Assembly (NCBI GenBank): GCA_031253995.1
Contig: JAIRVG010000055.1
Coordinates: forward strand, 22,983 to 86,982
Direction: 5' to 3'
Origin: Paucimonas sp.
Lineage (GTDB): Bacteria; Pseudomonadota; Gammaproteobacteria; Pseudomonadales; Pseudomonadaceae
Length of the DNA: 64,000 bases
Shown here: positions 1-9,128 of the stretch, one piece after another
How positions within the stretch are numbered: position 1 is the stretch's first letter
How the letters are laid out: the number at the start of each line of letters is the position of its first letter
Made by a program: the position numbers and the translations under genes
The notes under the pieces: model-generated
What the model was told of the DNA's origin: nothing
Database searches by the model: none
What the model saw: the letters and a program-made list of their open reading frames with translations, nothing else

Positions 1-2
1 AG

Positions 3-218
3 GACAGGATCAGCGAACTGCCGCTGGTGGTCAGTCGCCACAAGCAGTACCTGGCGGTACGCCGCAATGCCGGCATGGACCTGCTGGCCCAGCGCTTCGC
101 CGCAGAGCTGCGGCGCTTCAAGCAGGAACCGGCCTACGCCGAGCTGCAGGCGCGCTACGGTCATGTAGCAACGCCGAATACAGAAACCGTTGAGCAGCAG
201 GAAAGCAGCACTCCCTGA
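3..218 (+). CDS. C-terminal fragment, probable periplasmic solute-binding protein
   Basis: The frame is open from the window edge and ends at TGA 216-218, so only about 71 C-terminal residues are visible (DRISELPLVVSRHKQYLAV and onward). The mix of short beta and helical stretches ending in a basic, amphipathic helix (AAELRRFKQEPAYAELQARYG) resembles the end of bacterial extracellular solute-binding (SBP_bac_3-like) proteins. The ORF track starts it at an internal GTG, which is an artefact of truncation. No catalytic motif is visible. The coding call is fairly safe; the family assignment is tentative. Confidence 0.5.
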   Translation, partial: DRISELPLVVSRHKQYLAVRRNAGMDLLAQRFAAELRRFKQEPAYAELQARYGHVATPNTETVEQQESSTP

Positions 219-224
219 TTGCTC

Positions 225-233
225 TGTTATACT
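225..233 (+). promoter_or_regulatory. Extended -10 promoter candidate for rhlE
   Basis: TGTTATACT matches an extended -10 element (TGnTATAAT-like), just after the stop of the upstream gene. No good -35 lies 17 bp upstream, which is tolerable for extended -10 promoters. Transcription from here would give rhlE a GC-rich leader of about 165 nt (about 240-406) with no convincing gene in it. Inference only. Confidence 0.4.
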
Positions 234-406
234 CGGGCCTTTCCGTCAGGCTTACGCCCGGACGCTGGCCCCGATAGACGACATCCCGACCCCCGGATGC
301 GCACCGTGGACCAGCAGGACCGGACGCGACAGCATCGACCCGATGCCCCTCGCGCCAGGCAAGATCATCCCCATCGGGCACAGTCCCCACTAGAACAGGA
401 TTTCTC

Positions 407-2302
407 ATGTCCTTTGCTTCCCTCGGTCTCTCCGAGGCTCTAGTCCGAGCTATCGAGGCTGCCGGCTACACGCAGCCGACTCCGGTGCAACAGCGGGCCA
501 TTCCCGCCGTGTTGCAAGGTCGCGACCTGATGGTCGCGGCACAGACAGGTACTGGTAAAACCGGCGGCTTCGCCCTGCCGATCCTGGAGCGTCTGTTCCC
601 GGGTGGTCACCCCGACAAGTCCCAGCGCCATGGCCCGCGCCAGCCGCGCGTACTGGTCCTGACCCCGACCCGCGAACTGGCCGCCCAGGTCCACGACAGC
701 TTCAAGATCTACGCCCGCGACCTCAAATTCGTCAGCGCCTGCATCTTCGGCGGCGTCGGCATGAACCCGCAGGTCCAGGCCATGGCCCGTGGCGTCGACG
801 TACTGGTGGCCTGCCCCGGCCGCCTGCTCGACCTGGCCGGCCAGGGCAGCGTCGACCTCAGCCACGTCGAGATCCTGGTCCTGGACGAAGCCGACCGCAT
901 GCTCGACATGGGCTTCATCCATGACGTGAAGAAGGTCCTCGCCCGCCTGCCGGCCAAGCGCCAGAACCTGCTGTTCTCGGCGACCTTCTCCAAGGACATC
1001 ACCGACCTCGCCGACAAGCTGCTGCACAACCCCGAGCGCATCGAGGTCACGCCGCCGAACACCACGGTCGAGCGTATCGAGCAGCGCGTGTTCCGCCTGC
1101 CGGCCAGCCACAAGCGCGCCCTGCTGGCGCACCTGATCACCGCTGGCGCCTGGGAACAGGTACTGGTCTTCACCCGTACCAAGCACGGCGCCAACCGCCT
1201 GGCCGAGTACCTGGAAAAGCACGGCCTGACCGCCGCCGCGATCCACGGCAACAAGAGCCAGAATGCCCGCACCAAGGCCCTGGCCGACTTCAAGTCGGGC
1301 GCCGTGCGGATCATGGTCGCCACCGATATCGCCGCCCGCGGCCTGGATATCGACCAACTGCCCCACGTGGTCAACTTCGAGCTGCCCAACGTCGAGGAAG
1401 ACTACGTTCACCGTATCGGCCGTACCGGTCGTGCGGGCCGCTCCGGCGAGGCCATCTCGCTGGTGGCGCCGGATGAAGAGAAGCTGCTCAAGAGCATCGA
1501 GCGCGTCACTCGCCAGAAGATCCCGGATGGCGACCTGATGGGCTTCGACATCTCTGCCGTCGAGGCGGAGAAGCCGGAAGTGCGCGAACCGCGTCCGCAG
1601 AACAACCCGCGCCGTGGCCAGCGCGCCGACGGCAGCAATGCCGGTGGCCGCAAGGACAAGGGCAAGGACAAAGGCCAGGAAAAAGGCAGCAACAAGGACG
1701 CCAAGCCGTCTGGCGAGAAGTCCGCGGAGAAACCTGCTGGCGGTCGCCAGGAACAACGCAAGCCACGGGACAAGAAGCCGCGCCAGCAGCAGAACGCCCA
1801 GCAAGGCGCGCCTGCGGCACCAGCGAACCGTGATCCGGAAGAGTTCCTGGACGACGACGTCGACAACTTCGGCAACCGCGCCGACTACGTCAGCCCGTAC
1901 CAGAACAAGGGCGGCCAGGGTCGCAATCGTCGTCCGGGTGCCCAGGCGGGTGCCGGCAACGGTGGTGGCCAGGCTCGTGGTGGTCAGCCGCGCAGCAATG
2001 GCGGTGGTTCGGGTCAACCGCGCAGCAACAATGGCGGCGGTGCCAATGGCGAGAAGCGTGGTGGTTCGCGCAATGGCGGCGGCCAGGCCCGTCGCGATGG
2101 CAGCAACAACCGCCGTCCGGCCCGTGAAGATCGCCAGGAGCCGGCAGTGCGCAGCCCGCGTGAAGGCCAGCCACAGCAGAACCAGCCGAAGATCATGCAC
2201 AAGGAATCGAAGATCGATCGTTTCCCGTCCATGGAACAGCTGGAGCAACTGCCGAGCCGTCCTCGGGGTGAGAAGCCAGCATTGCTGACGCGCAATCGCT
2301 GA
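407..2302 (+). CDS. rhlE: DEAD-box ATP-dependent RNA helicase RhlE
   Basis: Cytoplasmic ATP-dependent RNA helicase of 631 residues. All family motifs are present in order: Q motif ([10 protein letters not shown], about residues 20-30), Walker A AQTGTGKT (about 45-52), PTRELA, DEAD in [13 protein letters not shown] (about 160), SAT in LFSATF, and [11 protein letters not shown] (about 336). The helicase core ends near residue 385. It is followed by a very long basic, low-complexity tail (about 245 residues) rich in Gly, Asn, Arg, Gln and Lys, with [11 protein letters not shown]-type repeats, probably a disordered RNA-binding and condensate-promoting extension. RhlE proteins act in ribosome assembly and mRNA decay, often in the cold. 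The gene stands alone and ends at a bidirectional terminator shared with the convergent YceI gene. Confidence 0.95.
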   Translation: MSFASLGLSEALVRAIEAAGYTQPTPVQQRAIPAVLQGRDLMVAAQTGTGKTGGFALPILERLFPGGHPDKSQRHGPRQPRVLVLTPTRELAAQVHDSFKIYARDLKFVSACIFGGVGMNPQVQAMARGVDVLVACPGRLLDLAGQGSVDLSHVEILVLDEADRMLDMGFIHDVKKVLARLPAKRQNLLFSATFSKDITDLADKLLHNPERIEVTPPNTTVERIEQRVFRLPASHKRALLAHLITAGAWEQVLVFTRTKHGANRLAEYLEKHGLTAAAIHGNKSQNARTKALADFKSGAVRIMVATDIAARGLDIDQLPHVVNFELPNVEEDYVHRIGRTGRAGRSGEAISLVAPDEEKLLKSIERVTRQKIPDGDLMGFDISAVEAEKPEVREPRPQNNPRRGQRADGSNAGGRKDKGKDKGQEKGSNKDAKPSGEKSAEKPAGGRQEQRKPRDKKPRQQQNAQQGAPAAPANRDPEEFLDDDVDNFGNRADYVSPYQNKGGQGRNRRPGAQAGAGNGGGQARGGQPRSNGGGSGQPRSNNGGGANGEKRGGSRNGGGQARRDGSNNRRPAREDRQEPAVRSPREGQPQQNQPKIMHKESKIDRFPSMEQLEQLPSRPRGEKPALLTRNR

Positions 2303-2312
2303 GTCACAGCCC

Positions 2313-2396
2313 CAAGCTCCAAGCTTTAAGCTGCAAGAAAAAGCAGGCAAGCATCACACCCGCTCTTACTTGCAGCTTATGACTTGCAGCTTACAG
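2313..2396. repeat. AAGCTGCAAG/CTTGCAGCTT intergenic repeat, copy 1
   Basis: Between rhlE and its terminator lie AAGCTGCAAGAAAAAGC and, further right, GCTCTTACTTGCAGCTT, then another CTTGCAGCTT. The same two half-motifs bracket the hairpins near 26.1 kb and 43.7 kb, so this is a dispersed palindromic intergenic repeat, distinct from the GCTGGC-type REPs in this window. Confidence 0.7.
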
Positions 2397-2400
2397 CTAA

Positions 2401-2430
2401 AAAAACGCCGCCCCTGAGGGCGGCGTTTTT
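2401..2430. terminator. Bidirectional intrinsic terminator, rhlE / YceI gene
   Basis: AAAAACGCCGCCC, a CTGA loop, then GGGCGGCGTTTTT: a perfect 13-bp stem flanked by A and T runs. It works in both directions, which suits the convergent rhlE (+) and YceI (-) genes. Confidence 0.93.
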
Positions 2431-2446
2431 GTTGGCAAGGCAGAAA

Positions 2447-3025
2447 TTACTTCTGCTTCACACCTTCAACCGAGATATCCAGATCGAAGGTCTGGGAAGC
2501 CGGGCCCGGGCCTTTGATACCGAAGTCGCCCAGGTTGACGGTGGTGGTAGCGTTGAAGCCGGCACGCTCGCCGCCCCATGGGTCCTTGCCTTCACCGATG
2601 AAGGTAGCCTTGAAGGTCACAGGCTTGGTCACGCCGTGGAAGGTCAGGTCGCCGGTCACGTCAGCGGTTTTCTCGCCGGTGGACTTGACGCTGGTGGAGA
2701 CGAACTTGGCGTCCGGGTACTTCTTCACGTCCAGGAAGTCGGCGCTGGCGATGTGCTTGTCACGCTCGGCGTGGTTCGACCACAGGCTGGCGGTTTTCAC
2801 ATCGACGCTGATCTTGCTGGCTTCAGGCTTGGCCGAGTCCCAGGAGAAGGTGCCGTCGAAGTCCTTGAAGGTACCGTGGATGAAGCTGTAGCCCAGGTGG
2901 CTGATCTTCCAGTCGACGAATGCGTGCTGGCCTTCCTTGTCGATCTTGTAGTCGGCGGCCATGGCCTGACCAGCCGAGAGCAGAGCGGTACCCAGTGCCA
3001 GAGCGGCAAAAGTCTTTTTCAACAT
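2447..3025 (-). CDS. YceI family periplasmic lipid-binding-like protein
   Basis: Protein of 192 residues with a clear Sec signal peptide ([25 protein letters not shown], cleavage after AMA). The mature part has the YceI signatures: [22 protein letters not shown] near the start, then [21 protein letters not shown] and [11 protein letters not shown], a lipocalin-like beta barrel known to bind polyisoprenoids. Located in the periplasm. A cytochrome b561 gene lies 31 bp upstream on the same strand; YceI/b561 pairs are common and are thought to link to quinone or redox stress, but the reaction is not known. The two genes are probably co-transcribed. Confidence 0.93.
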   Translation of the reverse strand: MLKKTFAALALGTALLSAGQAMAADYKIDKEGQHAFVDWKISHLGYSFIHGTFKDFDGTFSWDSAKPEASKISVDVKTASLWSNHAERDKHIASADFLDVKKYPDAKFVSTSVKSTGEKTADVTGDLTFHGVTKPVTFKATFIGEGKDPWGGERAGFNATTTVNLGDFGIKGPGPASQTFDLDISVEGVKQK

Positions 3026-3056
3026 TCTTTCGATTCCTTTGAGTTGAGGTTGAACA

Positions 3057-3608
3057 TCAAGCCTTGCGGCCCAGCATGCGCGTCAGGGTCGCATCACGGT
3101 CGATAAAGTGGTGCTTCAGAGCGGCCAGCCCGTGCAGGACGGCAAACACCACCAGTCCCCAGGCCAGATAGAGGTGAACCACACCGGCGATATCAGCCTG
3201 ATCGGGCAGGCCGGAAATCAGTGCCGGTACTTCGAACAGGCCGAACACCGGGATCCCCGCGCCGTCGGCGGTGGAGATCAGGTAGCCGGCGATCAGCACG
3301 CTGAACAGGCCGACATAGAGCAGCAGGTGACCGAACTTCGCCGCGACGCGGGTCAGCGCGCCATGGTTGGCCGGTGCCGGCGGCGGTGGGCTGACGAAAC
3401 GCCAGATCACCCGCAGCAGCATCAGCGCCAGCACGGTCAGGCCAATGCCCTTGTGCAACTCTGGCGCGGTGTGGCGCCAGGAACTGTAGTAGTCCAGGCC
3501 GACCATCCAGAGGCCCAGCCCGAACAGACCGAACACCGCCAGGGCGACGCCCCAGTGCATGACGATGCTGACCAGCCCGTAACGGGAAGATGAATTGCGA
3601 AGCTGCAT
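3057..3608 (-). CDS. Cytochrome b561 family membrane protein
   Basis: Integral inner-membrane di-heme cytochrome of 183 residues with four hydrophobic helices. Candidate heme-ligand histidines sit in [12 protein letters not shown] (helix 1), [10 protein letters not shown] (helix 2) and [25 protein letters not shown] (helix 4), the usual b561/YodB-CybB pattern. It is likely to move electrons between ubiquinol and a periplasmic acceptor such as superoxide. It precedes the YceI gene by 31 bp, probably as a two-gene operon. ATG at 3608 gives a full-length family member. Confidence 0.92.
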   Translation of the reverse strand: MQLRNSSSRYGLVSIVMHWGVALAVFGLFGLGLWMVGLDYYSSWRHTAPELHKGIGLTVLALMLLRVIWRFVSPPPPAPANHGALTRVAAKFGHLLLYVGLFSVLIAGYLISTADGAGIPVFGLFEVPALISGLPDQADIAGVVHLYLAWGLVVFAVLHGLAALKHHFIDRDATLTRMLGRKA

Positions 3609-3895
3609 GTGCCGTGTTCCCCGTAAGAATTGTTGCCAAGACTAACCGGTTATCTATCGATATAAAGCGGAAAATTTCGCTTTGAACTATCAGAAAAATA
3701 GATATTGAGTGTGTCGCAGAGGCGTTAAGGAAACATTAACACTGGGGGAAAGACTGTAGAGGGCAAACACGGGCCTTGCACGTGACGCAGCCAGATCACC
3801 TGATATTTTTGCCAGTAGACAGATTCGTGAGTGAACAACAGGATTCAGGCATGACCCGCCGTATCGATCGGGCAGGCGCTTGAGGAGCTGAATCA
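3609..3895. other. AT-richer divergent intergenic region
   Basis: This 287-bp gap between the divergent cytochrome gene and the unknown gene at 3896 is clearly AT-richer than its surroundings. It holds small inverted repeats: GCGGAAAATTTCGC (about 3667-3680) and GTTAA-N7-TTAAC (about 3724-3740). It presumably carries both promoters. I see no conserved gene in it. Confidence 0.5.
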
Positions 3896-4402
3896 ATGGC
3901 CACTTCGCATAAGGAAAACTTCGAGAAAGTCGATCTGCACGAGTTCAGGTCCTCTGCGCCGATCAAGATAGCCAGCGGCATGAGCATCTATCAAAAGCGA
4001 TTCTTGAAATTACTGTCCGGCATCCGTGCTGCCTCGTCACCCGCCAACGCCAACAGCAAGGACCTGGTAGTGGGCGGCTACAGCATTGTCCGCTTGGTAT
4101 TCGAAAGTACGGTGAAGGACCTTTCGTTCGAGTATCACATGGGTCTCGAAAGCAGCTATCGCGGCATGATCGAAAGAGAGGCCGCGCAGGAAGGGCAACG
4201 GCCCGACGACCGGGTCAAGCTGCGCCTGCGCGAAGTGGCTACCGTGCGATTCCACTCACCGGCTGGAATCAAGGAGCATGTCCTCGGCGGAACGCTGGAC
4301 ACGCTCACGTTCCACCAGGACGTTGGTGAGTTCAATCTGCTGGAAATCGAGTCGCTGACGCAACACGAAGTCCGCCTCGAAATCATCAGCTGGAACACAT
4401 GA
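3896..4402 (+). CDS. Unrecognised 168-residue cytoplasmic protein
   Basis: I do not recognise this protein. ATG 3896 has a good ribosome site (GAGGAG, 8 nt upstream). There is no signal peptide, transmembrane segment, cysteine cluster or nucleotide-binding loop. Residues 1-70 look helical (HKENFEKVDLHEF, IYQKRFLKLLSG). Residues 75-168 look beta-rich (STVKDLSFEYHMGL, REVATVRFHSPAGI, HVLGGTLDTLTFHQ, VRLEIISWNT). Codon use and base composition are visibly less GC-biased than in neighbouring genes, and the upstream region is AT-rich, so it may be accessory DNA. It stands alone and is followed by a REP palindrome. Confidence 0.7.
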   Translation: MATSHKENFEKVDLHEFRSSAPIKIASGMSIYQKRFLKLLSGIRAASSPANANSKDLVVGGYSIVRLVFESTVKDLSFEYHMGLESSYRGMIEREAAQEGQRPDDRVKLRLREVATVRFHSPAGIKEHVLGGTLDTLTFHQDVGEFNLLEIESLTQHEVRLEIISWNT

Positions 4403-4420
4403 CGCCTGCCCGGCCTCCCC

Positions 4421-4449
4421 GCTGGCAAGCCGGCTCGCGGCAAGCCAGC
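4421..4449. repeat. REP-like palindrome
   Basis: GCTGGCAAGCCGG, CTCGCG, then GCAAGCCAGC: an imperfect REP-type palindrome between the convergent unknown gene and the amine oxidase gene. It shares the GCTGGCAAGCCAGC core with the other REPs in the window. Confidence 0.7.
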
Positions 4450-4460
4450 AGGGACCGTCG

Positions 4461-6254
4461 TCAGTTGGCCTTGGCCTGGCTGTTCGTCGCCGGCTTCTTG
4501 GCCGGCTGTGCCTTGGCCTCGGTCTTCTTCACCGGCGCATGGGTGGTGGTCTTCTTCGGCGCAGGCTTGCTTTCCGCCTTCTTCACCGGAGCCGCTTTTG
4601 CCGGGGCCGGCTTGGCTGCCGGTGCGGCCTTGGCCGGTTCTTCCTTGGCCACCGGTGCCGGTGCCGGTGCTGCAGGTGCAGGCGCTGGAGCCGGAGCAGG
4701 CGCAGGGGCTACGGCCGTTTCAGCCGCCTTGGCGGTCTCCGCCGCTGCCGGCTTGTCATCCCCACCACCGAACAGGCGCGAGAAGAAGCCCGGTTTGTCA
4801 TCCTTGCCCTTGCTCGCCACGGCTGCGGCCGCAGCACCGGCCGCCGCTGCGGCTACCGCTGGCTTGGCATCGAAGGACTTGCCCGCCGCCAGGTCCTCGA
4901 CCTGCCCCGCCGCGCGCTTGCCGCTGCGCAACGCGCCTTCCAGGGTGCCGGGGTACAGGGCGTCGGTGTGCTCGCCGGCGAAGGCGATGCGTTGCACCGG
5001 CTTCTCCCACAGGCGCCAGTACTTGCTGATCTGCCCCGGGCCGTAGGCCAGGTACGAACCGCCAGTGCCCACATCGGTGCTGTAGCGACGGATCTCATAA
5101 CCGGTGAACGCTCCACGGGCCTGTGGATAGAAGGCGTGCAGGCGGATCAGTACCTGGTCGACCATCTGCTTGTCGCCGAACGCCTGCATCACCCGCGCGT
5201 TGTCGCCGGACAGGTTGATCACCACGTTGGCGCCGCCCTTCAGCGCCGGTTCGATCCACAGCATGCCGAGGCCGGCGTTGCTGTAGATCTCGCCGGACAT
5301 GCGCGCGCGGCTTTCCCAGACCGGGTTCTTGAACTTCAGCATCAGCTGGTCGCGCCAGCCGTAGTTGGTGCCCTTGAGCGCCGCCAGGTGCAGGTTGTCC
5401 AGGCCGGGGGTCAGCTGGATCCTGGCCAGTGCGCGCAGCGGCACCGCCAGCACCAGGTAGTCGGCCTGGTAGCCGACGCCGCCGACCTTGACGGTGACGC
5501 CGTCCTTGTCCTGGCTGATGGCGGTGACCGGGGAGCTGGTCTTGATGGTCTTCAGCTGCTTGACGAAGGCCTGGGCCAGCACCGGGCTGCCGCCTGGCAG
5601 GCGCGCAGCGCGCAGGTCGCGGTCGTTGACGCCACGGTACACGCGGGTCTGCTGGGCAAAGTACAGCAGCGACAGGCGCGACGGCTCGTCGTAGCGGGTA
5701 CGGATCTGCTGGTTGACCAACTGGCGCGCGGTGGCCGGCAGTTGCAGCTTGTCCAGCCAGGCGGAGACCGTGATCTGGTCGAGGGCGAACAGGGTGCTGT
5801 TGGCCGCCGGGTTCTCCGGGTCGCTGATGGAGGCGGCGAGGTCGTCGAGGGTCTTCTCGTAGCGTTTGAGCGCCTCGGCGGTGGCGGGCTGCTTGGTAGT
5901 CAGGTCGGCGGCGCTGAAATACTCGCCGTCGATCAGGTAGCCCGGCGTACGCACGAATTCCGGTGCCGGCAGCGTGCTGAGCTTGAAGGTATCCAGGTAC
6001 TGGTTGAGTAGCGGCTGCGCCTTGCTGTTGCCGATCCACTCGCTGGTAGCCAGGCCGGAGCGCCCGCCGATCCCGGACCTGGCTTCCAGCAGGGTCACCT
6101 GCCAGCCCTTGTTCTGCAGCTCGTAGGCCGCCGTCAGGCCTGCCAGGCCGCCACCGACCACGATGGCCGTCGGGGTCTTGGTCGCCGCCATCGCCCCCGC
6201 GCTGAACAACCCGATAAACACCAGCGCGCAGCCGCGCAGCCAACCAGCAGACAT
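4461..6254 (-). CDS. Secreted FAD-dependent amine oxidase-like protein with Ala/Pro/Lys tail
   Basis: Start chosen at ATG 6254, where a signal peptide begins (MSAGWLRGCALVFIGLFSAGAMAA). The longer ORF from 6398 adds 48 unlikely residues. The product is 597 residues. A dinucleotide-binding motif follows at once (AIVVGGGLAGLTAAYELQNKGWQVTLLEA), then GIGGRSG, and the C-terminal FAD motif AFAGEHTDALYPGTLEGALRSG, typical of flavin monoamine oxidases. It probably oxidises an amine in the periplasm; the substrate is unknown. From about residue 455 the protein becomes a long low-complexity region: alanine-rich, then an (AP)n run, then a Lys/Ala/Pro tail. An FFSRLFGGGDDKP segment interrupts it. This tail is not part of the oxidase fold. 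The gene is monocistronic and divergent from bioA. Confidence 0.85.
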   Translation of the reverse strand: MSAGWLRGCALVFIGLFSAGAMAATKTPTAIVVGGGLAGLTAAYELQNKGWQVTLLEARSGIGGRSGLATSEWIGNSKAQPLLNQYLDTFKLSTLPAPEFVRTPGYLIDGEYFSAADLTTKQPATAEALKRYEKTLDDLAASISDPENPAANSTLFALDQITVSAWLDKLQLPATARQLVNQQIRTRYDEPSRLSLLYFAQQTRVYRGVNDRDLRAARLPGGSPVLAQAFVKQLKTIKTSSPVTAISQDKDGVTVKVGGVGYQADYLVLAVPLRALARIQLTPGLDNLHLAALKGTNYGWRDQLMLKFKNPVWESRARMSGEIYSNAGLGMLWIEPALKGGANVVINLSGDNARVMQAFGDKQMVDQVLIRLHAFYPQARGAFTGYEIRRYSTDVGTGGSYLAYGPGQISKYWRLWEKPVQRIAFAGEHTDALYPGTLEGALRSGKRAAGQVEDLAAGKSFDAKPAVAAAAAGAAAAAVASKGKDDKPGFFSRLFGGGDDKPAAAETAKAAETAVAPAPAPAPAPAPAAPAPAPVAKEEPAKAAPAAKPAPAKAAPVKKAESKPAPKKTTTHAPVKKTEAKAQPAKKPATNSQAKAN

Positions 6255-6417
6255 TCGTCGAACTCCGGATAAAGGCAGAAAAAACGGGGAGGAAATCCCC
6301 GGTAAAGAAAGGTTGCAGGATACGTCACGGCACATCAGGTCGCCAGCACGGGCGCCAGGCGGGAATGGCGTGAATGACAGAGGAACATTGTCCTGCACCC
6401 TGGCTTTGCTTAGGCTT

Positions 6418-6440
6418 ACGCGGGTTTACCCAACCCGCGT
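6418..6440 (+). promoter_or_regulatory. Perfect inverted repeat in the bioA leader
   Basis: ACGCGGGTT, TACCC, AACCCGCGT: 9-bp perfect arms with a 5-nt loop, ending 18 nt before the bioA ATG and just before its AGGAG. It could be an operator or an RNA hairpin that limits translation. It has no T-tract, so an intrinsic terminator is unlikely. Confidence 0.45.
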
Positions 6441-6458
6441 TGCCAGGAGTACAAGCCC

Positions 6459-7865
<1,407 letters not shown>

Positions 7866-7893
7866 TAGCCCTGTATTGACCTTCAGGGCCCTG

Positions 7894-7911
7894 TCGCTGG
7901 CTTGCCAGCGA
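7894..7911. repeat. Short REP palindrome
   Basis: TCGCTGG, CTTG, CCAGCGA: a perfect 7-bp-arm palindrome in the bioA-rsmE gap, sharing the core of the window's REP family. Confidence 0.7.
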
Positions 7912-7953
7912 TGAGGCTCTCGAATACACCCAAAATTTCATGTCGAGCCCCCA

Positions 7954-8673
7954 ATGAGACTCTCCCGCTTTTTCATCGATGCCCCGCTGAGCCTCGGCGA
8001 GCACGATCTGCCTGAAGCTCAGGCCCACTACATCGGCCGTGTCCTGCGCATGAGCGCCGGCGATGCCGTGCAACTGTTCGACGGCAGCGGCGAGGAATTC
8101 CTCGGCGAGCTGCTCGACGTCGGCAAGAAGACCGTGCGCGTGCGCCTCGACCAGGCCCTCCCCGGCCAGGCCGAATCGCCCTTGCACATCCACCTCGGCC
8201 AGGGCCTGTCCCGCGGCGAGCGCATGGACTGGGCGATCCAGAAGGCCACCGAACTGGGCGTCAACGTCATCACGCCGATCGTCAGCGAACGCTGCGAAGT
8301 GCGCCTCAAGGACGAACGCGCCGACAAGCGCCTGGCCCACTGGCGCCAGGTAGCGATCAGCGCCTGCGAACAATGCGGCCGCTCCAGCGTGCCGCGCATC
8401 GAGGCGCCGGTGACCCTCGCGGAATGGCTGGCCAGCCGCGACGAAGCCCTGAAACTGGTGCTGCACCCGGTGGCCGAGCCGCTGGTGAGCCACGAGCGCC
8501 CGGCCAGCCTGGCCTTCCTGATCGGCCCGGAAGGCGGTCTGTCGGACGCAGAGGTGGAGCAGGCCAAGGCCAGCGGCTTCCATTCTGCCCGCCTCGGCCC
8601 GCGGGTGTTGCGCACGGAAACCGCGCCGGTGGTGGCGCTGGCCGTGGCCCAGCAGCTGTGGGGCGATTTCTAG
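7954..8673 (+). CDS. rsmE: 16S rRNA m3U1498 methyltransferase RsmE
   Basis: SPOUT-fold SAM-dependent methyltransferase of 239 residues that methylates N3 of U1498 in 16S rRNA. It has the N-terminal PUA-like part (MRLSRFFIDAPL, HYIGRVLRMSAGDAVQLFDGSG) and the SPOUT knot motifs: QKATELGVNVITPIVSERCEV, AFLIGPEGGLSDAEV and ARLGPRVLRTETAPVVAL. Length and motifs are canonical. Its stop overlaps the stop of convergent chpC in a single CTAG. A second, much more diverged member of this family lies at 39178-39885. Confidence 0.96.
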   Translation: MRLSRFFIDAPLSLGEHDLPEAQAHYIGRVLRMSAGDAVQLFDGSGEEFLGELLDVGKKTVRVRLDQALPGQAESPLHIHLGQGLSRGERMDWAIQKATELGVNVITPIVSERCEVRLKDERADKRLAHWRQVAISACEQCGRSSVPRIEAPVTLAEWLASRDEALKLVLHPVAEPLVSHERPASLAFLIGPEGGLSDAEVEQAKASGFHSARLGPRVLRTETAPVVALAVAQQLWGDF

Positions 8674-9128
8674 TTCGACGGCAGGAGTTTTTCCAGCGCC
8701 ACCAGGTCCGGCACCCGGGCGACCTGCTCGCCCACCTGCACCGCCGCCAGCTCCAGCGCGCCGAGCGGCACGTCGACATAGTTGAGCTGGCTGTCCAGCT
8801 TGCAGGAGCGCGGAATGCCCTGCACCAGCAGGGCGAAGAAGCTACGCGAGGTACCGCCGAGGGCGTTGAGCACGACGATCCGCGCCCGCTCGCCAACCTG
8901 GGTCTGGCCACCACAGGCCGCCTCGAAACTCAGCAACGGCAGGCGCTGGCCGCGCCAGTCGATCCAGCCCAGCAGCCAGGCCGGCTGGTCGGGCGCAGGC
9001 AGGCAGTGCTGGTAGCCGATCAGTTCGGCCACCGCCACGTTGGGCAGCACCAGGCTGCGGTCGCTCAGCGGCAGCAACAGCCCGGTCAGGCTGCTGCGCC
9101 GGCCGCTGCGGGGGGCTTGTTCAAGCAT
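8670..9128 (-). CDS. chpC: CheW-like adaptor ChpC
   Basis: CheW-domain protein of 152 residues, last gene of the Pil-Chp chemosensory operon. It has the CheW fold landmarks (VAVAELIGYQHCLPAPDQPAWLLGWIDWRGQRLPLLSFEAA) and no transmembrane part. It would couple receptors to the ChpA kinase as a second adaptor beside PilI. The start overlaps the end of chpA by 8 bases, implying translational coupling, with no chpB methylesterase gene between them. Confidence 0.9.
   Translation of the reverse strand: MLEQAPRSGRRSSLTGLLLPLSDRSLVLPNVAVAELIGYQHCLPAPDQPAWLLGWIDWRGQRLPLLSFEAACGGQTQVGERARIVVLNALGGTSRSFFALLVQGIPRSCKLDSQLNYVDVPLGALELAAVQVGEQVARVPDLVALEKLLPSN

Noticed and set aside
440-2350. 636-residue minus ORF opposite rhlE
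   Set aside because: Frame shadow of the rhlE coding strand; low-complexity Ala/Leu/Thr/Arg text and no ribosome site.
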